A stretch of 64,000 bases of DNA, from the NCBI GenBank assembly GCA_001636815.1, contig AZHD01000019.1, forward strand, positions 491,796 through 555,795, written 5' to 3'. The notes beneath the pieces are model-generated. The model saw only the letters and a program-made list of their open reading frames with translations, ran no database searches and was not told the origin of the DNA. The position numbers and the translations under genes were made by a program. Of this stretch, positions 23,405 through 34,999 are shown piece by piece; positions within the stretch are counted from its first letter, which is position 1; every line of letters begins with the position of its first letter. This DNA is from Niveomyces insectorum RCEF 264. Lineage: Eukaryota; Ascomycota; Sordariomycetes; Hypocreales; Cordycipitaceae.

Positions 23405-24976
23405 ATAAGTAAGCCTTTAAAAGAGGTTCGACGTAAACGCCGTAAAGAGGATCGTTAACGAAGTATTAACGACTCGGTACCGGTCCCGAAGCCGTTACCT
23501 ACTTTAACTACTACGAATACGCCGTCCGTACCTATAACGACTACTTTCGAAACGCTTTTTATACCTTCTATTTAACGATACGCCGTTAATAAATTTACTA
23601 GGGCGGTTAGCCTAATAGTAACTCGTCGTCGATACGTTAGCGGTTTTACGCCGGCTCCGAGTCCGTTACCTTCTTTGTCCGCTACGGCTATACCTTTTAC
23701 GTTTATAACGACGATATTCGCGGTACTAGTTACGCCTTCTTTTTAACGGTACGTTTTTATTACTTCTATAAAGCCTTCTAACTCGACGGCGGTCCGCTTT
23801 CGGGCTATTACCGGTACGCCTTCTATTCGGACGTCTTTCTTTATAGAGTCGCGATCTTCTATACGTTTGAATATATCTATTCGGAATAAAATTACGGTAC
23901 TACTCGCTATACGTTCTACTATTAAAGCTATAGCTAGTACGTTTAGTTCTACGTCTATTTTTATCTCTATTCGCGCTATAGTAAGTCTCTCTAAGCGCGT
24001 TCGTTTCGTCGAATAGACGGCGCCCCTTAAGCGGGTAGCGGGTAGTACTTAGTCCGTCCGTTTTTCTATCGCGGCTTTCGCCGCGCGAATTTAAATTAAG
24101 CTAGCTATACGGTCCGCCGTCGACGCTTTAGAAGGCGATAATAGAGACGATATAGTCGACGAAGATATCTATCGCGTTAATAATATTAACGTTAACGACG
24201 GCGGTAGTAACGACGATAGCGGTAGAGATATCGACGGTAACGAAGATAACGATATCGAAGATAAAAAGAATAATAATAATTAAAGTAATAACGATTAAGA
24301 TAATAACGTTAATAACGATAACGATAAAGGTTTAGCTACTTCGTACGACTTTAAATTAAATATTATAATTAATTTATAAATCTATATTTACGAAATCTAT
24401 ATATTTCGTATTATAGACCGTTACCGGAGCGCTAACGTCTATTAAGCGTTACGTTATAAACTTAGGTCGGCGTTTCGTTATATTATTTATATAGCGTTTA
24501 AACGGTCGTACGAACTCTAACCGGCTTTTATAGCCGGAAATATCTAAACGGTATTACGTTCGATAACGCGATACGTTAAGTTCGAATAGTTATTCGAACG
24601 CGAAGATAGAGCGCCGTTAACTTTTCTCCTTTTTAGCGAAGAGTTAGCTAATATTATATTTAAAATTTAACGCTATTATAAAATATTATATAGTCTTCGA
24701 AGTAGCCCTAGCGGTACCGTCGTCTATACGCGTTACGACGTATTAATTTAAGAAGTTAGAGTCGGTCGTAAGCGCCGTCTATTCGCTTCGGACCGAGATA
24801 CCGTCGATCCGACGACGCGGCTTTTACGCTTCGAGCCGGGTAACCGGCTTTACGATATTTAGACGAAGCGCGTAGCTACCTTCGTTACAAATATACGCTT
24901 TATATCTACCGCCGAAAGTCTTTCGACTTAGCGGGTCGAGCGCCGCGTCGTCTATTTAACTCCGATATTAGAGTAA
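23405..24976 (+). pseudogene. A2 antisense ORF, full-length copy (524 codons)
   Basis: Runs plus while A2 gag-pol runs minus, occupying the space between chromodomain and 3' UTR. 524 codons in a single frame with only TAA/TAG stops, all explainable from CAA, CAG or TGG. Layout: start region (ATA now, likely ATG) with basic cluster RRKRRKED; about 220 residues rich in Ser/Thr/Pro; an Asp/Asn-rich low-complexity linker (about 24.12-24.33 kb); then a conserved C-terminal part with PAFIAGNI, APLTFLL, RYDVLI and GNRLYDI. The A3 homologue aligns over the C-terminal part with differences concentrated at third codon positions. I do not recognise a known domain. It could be nucleic-acid-binding from its basic and low-complexity character, but that is only inference. 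Confidence 0.65.
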
Positions 24977-25172
24977 TTTCCTTTATTTCTTACTTTTATT
25001 TTCTTTATTCTTTACGCGACCCGCCGTCGCGGAGAGATAGACGTCCGTTCGGTACGTACTTTTTTTATTTTCTATTTTTTTAATTTTTTTTTTTCTATAC
25101 GATTCGTCGTCGCGGAGAAGCCGTTACCTTATCGATATACGCTAAATAGTTTATTTAAATTTAGTTATTTCT

Positions 25173-28100
25173 TTATTTTAGCCTTCGACTTTATACGCTT
25201 TTAGTAATCCCGTACCGCCTCTTAGGCGTTTACTATATCTTCTTCGAATATCTATTAATTATATTTTACGAATTATTCTACTTATTTAATTAAATAGTAG
25301 ACTTCTCCTTTACGAATCGCTTTATCTTTTATTACTTCGACCTCTTATTTATCGGGGTCGTTATTTAAGTTCGATATACGTATCGCTATCGCTTCGTTAG
25401 CGTCTCTTACTCGCTACGGCTCTAGTAGCGTAACCGAGAAAATATTATATAGTCTTTAGTATTATTACGGTAATACTAATCGGTATACCTACTTTCCTAT
25501 TTTCTTTAATACTTTAAACGAACTAATAAATTTTAGTACTAGCTTCTTTTAAGAGACTTTAAGGCGTATATTCTATATAAATAGTACTACTAAATCTTTA
25601 ACTTTAAATTCTATAGGCTTATATTTTTTATTATAGTATTTCGCTTATAACTCTTACGTAGTATGTAGGTAATTCGCTACCTTTTTACGTAGTTTTTATA
25701 GCTTTTAAATTCTATCACCGACTACCGGTACCTCCCCTTCGTATACGTCGGCCTCGACGTTATTAATAGTACGGAGATCGTATTTTATTAAAAGACGAAA
25801 AAGAGTTTCTTTTATAGAGGTATTTTATATATTATTATATACGAACTCCGCCTATAGTAAGAGCGATACCTAGTTAGTCTACTCGGCGTTAACGAAGGCG
25901 TATAGATAGTACTTTAATATTTAATTTATACGTTCGGTTTAGCTATCGGTTTATAAATAGTATACGGTAAAAAGCGATCGATGTATTATTAAAATAACGT
26001 AAAATTCTCGTTAAAATACGTAAGTAAAACGCTCTCTTTATCGATAACGATACCGTTTAATATTTTATAGCGTATTCCGACTTTTCGTTTAAATACGGCG
26101 GCTAATTCTTTCGCCGTAATTTATAAAGATATTAAAATAAAGCGCGTTACTTTCGTATATCTATCGCTATCGACTACTATTAGGATCGTATTAACGAGTT
26201 ATCCTTAATACTATACGGCGGATAATCTAATAATAAAATTTATAGATATCTCTTACTACGGACGTTTCGAAAGTAGTAGTAGTTATAACTAGTTATACGG
26301 CTTATATATTCGTAAAGATACTTTTTAGTATACTAGGTACGAAGCTATATATATATTAATATCCTTTTATATCGTTAGTTAATAGAATTTTCTCTTAATA
26401 ATTTTACTAGTTTTTACTTTATTAAAGTATTCCGCCTACGAATTATCGTAATATCGACGGATAATCTTAGTTCTAAGCGTAGTATCTTCTAAAACGTAAA
26501 CGTAGTATCGGTATCGTAATAATCCCTCCGTCGTAGTACGCTAGCGGGAGTCTTACGTATCGTCGACGTCTTTCTTCTTAATATAAAATAGGTCATTTAT
26601 TTATAGTACCAATAGCGCTCCTTAAAACGGTTCTTTAATTTTTACCGACGTTATATCCTTCCGTATAGTCACCGACTATACTAAGGTACGATAGAAAAAT
26701 TATTCTAGAATAGGCGACTATTTTATAAGTCGGCCCTCTTTCTTACCGCGAATACGTCGCCGGCGCTTCTTTGGCGGTATTTGTACTTTGATAGCTTAAA
26801 TCCAAATAGGTTTAGCGTTTTTTAGCCCTAGGCCTTCCGTAGCTTACCTTTTTTCTATATATAAAGTTAAAATTAATACTTTTTAAATAGAGACTAGCCG
26901 TTACTCTAAATCGAGTAATAGGCTCTAATCGATACGCTCCTTCTACGACGTTTAATAGTCGAGGCGGCGCGACGGAGCGTCTATCGGGTTACGCTTATTC
27001 GCTTAATATTTAATTTTAAAGTTAAATAGTATTAGAAATATTATTTAACGCGTTTAGCGGCCGTTAAGTTTTTACTAACTTATAAAGAACCGTAAATTAA
27101 TATAGTTCGATAAAACTTCGACTCGCTATCGGTTTCCTTTTAAGTATTAGCGCTAATACTTAAAGCTCTCTATAATAGCTATTATCTCTTAATTTAAAGT
27201 ACTATAGTTTAACTTTAGCCTCTTTTATTTTTTTAATTAAAAGACGATAAAATAGTACCGCTCTTCGTTATTTAACTATAATAATATATCCGCTCCTACC
27301 TCCTTAGATATATCGGTCTCGAACCGAAGTAGACGAACGGGATCGAAATACTTTAGTAGTAGCGCCTTCTAAAATTTTTACTTTAACGCTTCGAAGGCTT
27401 ACCGCTAGCGAGGCGATAACGTAACTTTACCTAGCTTCTTACTATTCTTTATCCCTTTTATTATTTCGTTAAGGGGCGCTACTAGCGCTAAATACTTCTC
27501 GATAAATCTACGGTAAAAGTTATAGAAACCAAATAATATTTAGACTTTTCTATAAGACTTTAGTTCGGACTAATTCGTTATGGTAACGACTCTACTTTCT
27601 TCTATTCTAACGCCTTCTATAAATAGTATAAAGCTAAGAAATTCTACTTTCTTTTTATAGAAACTATATTTACTTAAATTAGTATATAGTTAAGCCCGAC
27701 GTAGACGCGATAAGACTTTATAGAGGTATTATATATATTTCTTTCTAGTTTTAAAAAATATTAATACGTCGTCGATATAAACGATATACGTAACGTCTAC
27801 TAGTTTTCTAAGAGCGATATAGATATAATACTAAAATATAGCCGAAGCGTTAGTTAAGCTAAAGAGTAATATTAAATATTTAAAATAGTCGTACCGCGTA
27901 CGAAACGCCGTTTTCTATTTATCGCCGCTCTTAATACGGATCCGATAATAGATATCTTTAATATTTAGTTTAGAAAAGAATTATATACTATTAATCTAGT
28001 TTAGAATTTTCGAAATTAACGGTAAAGTATATTGGTTTTTTATAGTAATTTTATTAAGCCTTCGATAGTTTATATATAGATAGAGAGTTTCGTTCTTCTT

Positions 28101-30145
28101 TAATATAAATAAAATTAAAGCCTCTATAGAGCTTTTAGACGACTTAATACGGCCGTTCGCTAAGTTTTCGTTAATATACCGCCGAAGTTTCGATAGTTTT
28201 CGCTTAGAAAGTAGATAGATAAATTCGTACGGCGGCTAACCTCCTTTTATTAAATCGATAATATAGTCGGTCTCCTTTTACGCCGAAAGTATAGCCGCTT
28301 TAGACGTATCGAATATATCCCGAAAATCTCGTAGTTTAAAAGGAATTTCGACTCTTTGGCGACTCTCTAGCGCCTCGTCGTCGGAGAGAAAATTATTCTC
28401 TTCGTCTATTTCTAATCTCCGAAGCGGTATCGTATAAACGAAGACTATAAATACTATAACCTTATTACGGATAGTCTTTACGAACTTTTTAGCGGATTTA
28501 ATTTATAACTTTTAATCGCTATAAATAAAGCGCTACTAAGCTCGTACGAATATATTAATATTTAGAGTATTAAGTCCGGTTACTACTAATAAAATTAAGC
28601 TAATACTTAGTACCTTTAGCCTATCGACCGCGATATATTAACGAGTCGCCTTCTTTAACCGACTACGGAAGTCTATTAATATAAACGGAACTTTCTATAC
28701 GTCGTAGAATCTTATCGCTTATAGATTAGTTAATCTAAATATTAAGTCGAAGTATTTAACTTTACGAAGCTATATACGTCTAGCGAATTAGACGCTAACG
28801 ATATCTATTTTTACTTTCGTATCGAAATTAATCGTCGACTCGACGTCGGTTTAGCCGTAATATATTACCGTAATATAACGCCGCGTCTTAATTTTAACGT
28901 ATAGCTTTTCGCCGTTAGGACTAAAGCGAAAGTTATTTAATTTTTTAACGATAAAGTTAACTCTCTAGCTTCTATCGACGTACTTTATACTTTAGAATTA
29001 CTTCGATAATCGTTCGAATAGTACTTCTTCTTATAATACTTATAGTACGTTACTTCTAATAATAGTCGGTCTATAGGCTTTACGCTATCGGTTCGCCGAA
29101 GCGGCCGGTGGCCGCCTTCTAGCTTTCGCTAATAACTTTTCTAATAGCGGCGCTTAGACTTACGCGGAAAAGAAGCCTTAAAGTTTTTAGTACTCTTACT
29201 CTCGTCGGGCCGCGATTAGAGAAATCCCTTTAATTAAATTCTCTCTTCGGATTAAAAATAGAAGTTTTTAGCCTTAGTAGCTATCTTTCGAAGCGACGCC
29301 GACTTAATATCGATTAACGCGTTAAGTAATTTTCGGATTAGTTCTATAAGCCTTAGGAAAAAAGTCTTCTTTCGAAAACTCTCTATTAACGGATTTATTT
29401 ATATCTTTAACGACTTAAAGTAATTAAAGAAGTTAGACGGAGTTTAGCTATACCGCTAGCGAACCTTTCTATATACTTTATAAATCTATAAACTTAAATT
29501 ACTCGCCGTAAGCTCTAAAGTATCCGTTTACTTTTTAAATTCTATTTAAGAAGTTTCGATCTAATCGTACTCTTTTTACGTTTTAAATAATATAATATAT
29601 TATTATTAACGTTTTTATAACTCTTATTTTATATTTATATATACGATAATAACTTTACGCCTCTTCGAAGTATACGTCTACGATATAACGTTAAATAATA
29701 TTTTTAATTCTTTAATTTAAAATTCTTTATTTTAAAAAATAAACTTTAATATTAACTTAAAGAGTTTAAACTTAATATCGTAGCTTTTTCCGTTAGATTC
29801 GTTTATATTAAAGGTAGACGGCGCAGACGTAACCGCTATTAACCGAATTACTTCTCCGTCTAAAAAGAGTACCGCTTACGTTTCGCGGACGATTAAACGG
29901 CGTAGCCGATTTTTATAACGGACGGCTATAAGCTAAGCCGCGAACCTTTATTCTTTTTTATCTTCGAAAACCGGAGTAGCCGTCGACTCGTCTTTATTCT
30001 TCGTCGACTCTAAGACGTAACGTTTATCTTCGGCCGCCGCTTCCGTTACTTCGTCTACTTCGTCCTCCGTATTTTTCGGTAGATTCGAAGACGCGACCGT
30101 AATAGTACCCGCCGTTTGGTCGAAGGTTTCTTTCGTCGCTAGCAC
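25173..30145 (-). pseudogene. A2 gag-pol remnant
   Basis: Minus-strand counterpart of the A1 gag-pol. The first 66 codons (30145-29948) are still open and closely match the A1 Gag N terminus (FDQTAGTITVAS). YIDD of the reverse transcriptase is at 27768-27779 (minus). Integrase and chromodomain follow toward 25.2 kb. Riddled with RIP stops. The left limit is estimated from A1. Confidence 0.88.
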
Positions 30146-30247
30146 TTCTATTACCGCCTACGATGTAGCGCGCGTAACGCGCTCTTAGGTTATAGAACTT
30201 TCGCTAGCTATTTCGACTAGATACTCCGTAGGTAAAAGACTTAGAAT

Positions 30248-30599
30248 TATAATAAGGTTTAATAGAGTAGGTAGTCGATAACGTAGCGAATACGTTATAT
30301 TAATAGTACGTATATAAGGGCGAAGGTAGGTTTATATTTATAATAAGACTAAATTTTATTTCTTTTCTAATTCGTATAAAAAGAAGAGGTAACTAAATAA
30401 AGGATATTTTATATACGGTATATTAGGCTCGGTATAACTTTATTACGGGCTTTAAGCCCTAGCTTCGAGTACGTTCCGTCACCTAGCCCGTTACGCCGCC
30501 CGTTATATAGGCTATTACGTAAAATAGGGCTTACGGTACGCCTACGGCTCGCCGTCGACTTTCCGTCGACTATAGGTATACGCTTTAAGAGTTATAATA
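30248..30599 (-). repeat. A2 5' LTR
   Basis: 352 bp, reverse complement of the A LTR, bounded on the right by TSD GTTAC (30600-30604). Confidence 0.88.
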
Positions 30600-30604
30600 G
30601 TTAC

Positions 30605-31160
30605 GTATACTTTAATAAATATAGTAAGTTTCTTACGAGTAACGGTCGGGGTAGTAAAATATATAGTAACGTAACTTTCGATATTTTTCGCGTTATCGGA
30701 TACGACGCGTTTACCGGCGTTATTTTTATCTTCGTTATCGTTTTCTTTGTTTTTATTATCGGTATTTTTATTATTACCGTTATTTTTATTATTACCGTTA
30801 TCTTTATCTTCGTTATCGTTTATATTAACGTTATATAAATCGCTTATAGGTTCGTAGTATTTAAAGGCCGGGCCGTTATTTAAATTAATAAACGAGGTTA
30901 ATAGTTAGTTATTAATAAGCGTAAACGTTATAATAGACGGGGCCGTAATAAGGGCGGATATTAAGCTCGACGTAAGCTCGGTAACGGACGTAAACGTATT
31001 ATCGTTAACGCCGAGTTTAAGGTTACCGCTATTAACGGTTTAAGCGACTTCGGTGACGCTTAAAGCGTCTTTTATAACGGTGTCTTACGTTATAAAAGCC
31101 GGTAACGCGGTCGGCGGAAACGGCGAGGGGGAAAGGGCGGCTTAATCGAGAAATTACTTT
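30605..31160 (-). pseudogene. Element E, minus-strand coding trace with Asn/Asp-rich linker
   Basis: On the minus strand this stretch reads as one frame with three or four RIP-type stops. Ser/Thr-rich sequence leads into an Asn/Asp/Lys/Glu-rich low-complexity tract (about 30.72-30.83 kb). The frame appears to continue on the other side of the nested A2, from 14.88 kb down to about 14.0 kb. The composition resembles the antisense proteins of families A and B. The plus strand is also open but gives a Leu/Ser-rich product typical of a shadow frame. Not recognised. Confidence 0.35.
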
Positions 31161-33371
31161 AAAGGTATAATACGTCCGGGTAGTATACGGAGGCGGGTTA
31201 GTAAGGGCGTAACTAGTAATATTAATAATAGTAGTTTAAAAAGGCGTTTACTTTAAGTTTATTATATTAATTATCGTAAAAATATATAAGTTATTAATCT
31301 TATTATTTAAAGAAAAGAGAGGGAGAAGAAGGCGTTAAACGTAGTTTAAATAAGGCGTAGAAAAGAAGTTAACGAAAAGTAAATAAACGAGTAAATTAAA
31401 AGTAAAAGTAAAAAATTAAAAAAAAGTCGGTAAATAAAGGGAATAAAATAATAGTAAATTAAGGTTACGGTATTAAAACGTTTAAAAGGAGTAAATAAAA
31501 ACTTTCGTACGATCTATAAAAACGATAAGAAAGAAAGAGAAGATAATACGGTAGGTACGAAATTAATTAAAGAAAGAAAAAAAAGAGTATATAATAAACG
31601 AAAATAAAGTTAAAAGAAAAAAGAAGAGGCGGTTAATAAATTCCGTTATATAAATTAACGGGGCGCGCGTAACGGGCGTTAATTACGGCGGACCGGCGTC
31701 GAATATAATAAAATAATATATAAAAACGTAGATAAAAGACGCGGTTAACAACGCGTATTTTATTTAACGGTAGTAAGCGATATATCGGTTTAAAGGTTAC
31801 TTTTTATCTCGGGATACTAGTTTTTGTATATAACGACGAAGTTTAACGAACTTTCGATAAAATCTTTTCCCGCGTATTATTAGTTATCTTTATTTAAATA
31901 ACCGACCTATTTAATTAAATAGTTAACGACGGGAGTACTTTTAGTACGTTATATACGGTGTATAACGATACGTTTAACTTTATAATTATTATTATATAAG
32001 CTTTCTTTAACCGTAATTATACCGAGGGGTTAGTTTTTATAAACGAAAAGATCTAAGCTTTAATATAAACGGTATAATTATATTACCGAGACGATTAAGT
32101 AAATACGTTAAGTAAGCGGTAAATCGAGTTTATATATTAAAGAACTAATTTTTATAACGATTTTAAAAAGGCCGGTACGTTAAAGTGACTATTTTCTAAG
32201 TAGCTTACTTAGTAAATTATACCCTTTATAAAGGCGAAGGTAAACTTCGTCGCCGACTTAAAATTTTACCGGTTAATATTTTTTATTATATTATAGCTTA
32301 ACTAGCGTATTTATAATATCGATTAACTCGCGGACTTTTTTTAACGGGCGTAATAAAGAACTTCTTTAACGGCGGCTTAGTTTAATAATATAAAGACGTT
32401 AATTAAAATATTTAAAGGCGATAATAGTTTAAATCTATAGATAAGTTCGTTAAAGGACGTTATAATAAGGGTTAAATATACGTTATTTAGATTATATTAA
32501 AGCGTTAATAGTATCTTAACCTAAAGTATATCTAACGCTATAAAGTAATAAAATTGTATTATTATTTTTATTATTTAATTTTTACGTTTTAAAATACCGT
32601 TTATTTAAGGGTGGTATACCGTAAAAAAGAGGAGCGTTATAAGTAGAAGGGTAAATATTACTTACTATAATTCTATTATAAATTTCGGGTCGCGGTCGTT
32701 AATAATCTACTTTAGAATACTTTAATCGTATAAAAAGAATACGCGGAGGATTACGATAGCTTAGTCTTTAGCTTCGTATATCGAGTAACTTAAAATAAAT
32801 ATTATCTTTTTTAAAAATTTATACGAAATAACGTATAAAGAGTTTAATATTTCGCTTTTTAAGATTTATTATAAAGTAAACTTTATAAATACTTTAAAAA
32901 GACCGATAATAAAGTTTATAACTACGGTATAAAAAAAGATCGTTAACGTTTAAATAGGCTATATTTCTTTAAGTAGTTTTATACGGAGAGTTTAATTACG
33001 GTGGTAAACGTTATAGTAATCGATAAACTTTCGTACGTATTTTTTTTTTTTTAAAATAAAAACGCTAAAAAGTTTAACGAGTATATAGGTTTCGTCGAAG
33101 TGGTACTTATCGTTATAAACTAGTTAAAAGATAGTTTTATATAATAATTTAAGGATATAAAGGCTATCGTATATTATCGCGGTCGACGTAATAAAGTAAA
33201 CCGTCGGTAAACTTTTATAAGCCGAGAAAGATAAAACGTTTACGTTTAAAATTTTTAAGTTTTTTTTTAAGCGTTATTTAGGGCGGAATCGGGGTTTATA
33301 ACGTCGGTTATTATAATATTTTAAAGTACGAGAATATCTTTTATATCTTATTAAAGGGCTTCGTAAATACG

Positions 33372-34990
33372 GTGTTAAAAGTGGTCGTTATAGTAGCCGT
33401 TGATAAAGTTTTAATAAAGGTCGGGGTTAAGGGTAACAATAAATTAACCTTCGCGGAGGCTTTAATATATAGTATAGTCGGCGAGAAGACGTTAATAACG
33501 TTATACCGGTGGCGGCGGTTTTTAAAAAAAGTCGTCGAGAATATTAAATATTATAACTTAGTTAAGAAATACGATTTCGTCTAAAATATCGGTATCGTTT
33601 AATATATACGGCTCGAACTACGTCGGGAGACGGAATAATACGTTTAGGATAACGTTTATAGTACCCGGGATATAAATAAAGTCGAAGTTAAATTAAAAGA
33701 GGTAATAAGCCGTAGATACTAGTTTAAAGTTAACCTTTTTAAGGTTTATAGTTTTAAATGACGTATACTTAATAATACCGTAAACTAGTTTATAATTATT
33801 AAGTATAATTATATTATTACAGTTAGATTAAGCGAGACGGCGGAGTTTAACGAATATTTATATAATAGCTACGACTTTTATTTTTAAAAATAAGTAGTTC
33901 TTTTTAATAACGTTAATAGTTCGGGAAAAGAAGACGAAAGGGCGGACGTATTATTAAAAGATATCTTTACCTAGTATAAATATACTATTTTACGGTATAT
34001 TAAGTTAAAAAGTAACGAGCTTAAAGCCGCGTTTATAAGCGTTAACTTTAAAGAAGAGGGTTTATTTAATATCGTAATAATATAAGCGGATTTATTCGTA
34101 TAAATAGCTTTAAAGAACGTTAAACAATTTAAGCTTTTTATTTATAAACTCGAACGTAAAGCGTTTTATAACGCGTTACCGTTAAGTTTTTATAAGATTA
34201 TTCTCGAAGCCTTCTTCGTCTTTACCGCGACGGGTTAATACCGTTTTATAGTTAATAAGTGGGCGTACTTTTATATTATACTATAGAATATTTATATAAA
34301 GGAAGCTTACTATATCGAGATATATATTAAGGTTGTTAAAGGTTTTTAAAAAGCGGATTTTTTAAAAGGCTTAGATATAGTCGCTTATACAAGTTATACC
34401 TTCGCCGTTAACTTTATAACCGAGTAAGCGGATAAAGGGAAAGTTAAAAAAAGACTTAAACGGAGAGATTTATAAACGTTAATAGACGAAAAGACGTATA
34501 ACGGTTTTAACGTAATCGAGATAAACGGTTACGGTACGGCTAAAGACGGCGATATTATTTATATACATCTTAACGAACGTTTTATATAGTTTAAAAATAC
34601 TATTTATATACCGTTATACGTACGTTAACGTATTACGGAGTTTTATAAAGATAACGTTATTATATTTTAAGCCTTTAACGTTAATAATTACTAGACGATT
34701 ATAGTAAATACGTTAAATAAGGAGTTAATAAAAGAAACTTAAGCCGTTAAAAAAGAAAAAATATATATAACTTTAAATGGATTAAAGGAGATCGCTTTAA
34801 TCGGGTAATAAATAAATATCGGGAACCGAAAACTTATTAAAAGGGTATAAATTAACGATAATATAACCTTTTTATTTACTATTAACGGTACGTTAAACTA
34901 CGAAGGTTAAGTAAACGATAAGTGTCGGTATTTTAAGTTATCTTCCTTTAAGCGTAAATTTTATTATATTTTTTATTTAAAAACTTAACG
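33372..34990 (+). pseudogene. Element E, plus-strand coding trace (unrecognised protein)
   Basis: About 540 codons in one frame interrupted only by TAA/TAG/TGA where Gln or Trp are expected; the first 70 codons are stop-free. Amino-acid composition is protein-like (Lys, Glu, Asn, Asp, Phe), for example AAFISVNFKEEGLFN and VIEINGYGTAKDGD. Similar plus-strand traces in other frames flank it: 31.9-33.3 kb, 35.2-36.2 kb and 37.3-37.74 kb, suggesting a large gene with indels. I find no RT, integrase, helicase or transposase motif that I trust. Confidence 0.4.
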
Positions 34991-34999
34991 TTTTCGAGC

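Larger units (their letters stand above)
14886..30599 (-). mobile_element. A2: complete family-A chromovirus (minus), interrupted by A1
   Basis: 3' LTR at 14886-15238, 5' LTR at 30248-30599, TSD GTTAC at 14881-14885 and 30600-30604. The element is split at 15382 by A1, which duplicated GGCGG. Without A1 it is about 8.07 kb. Order from its 5' end (right): LTR, Gag, protease/RT/RNase H, integrase, chromodomain, antisense frame, 3' UTR with polypurine tract (AAGGGAGGATAAT on the minus strand), LTR. All frames are disrupted by RIP stops. Confidence 0.92.
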
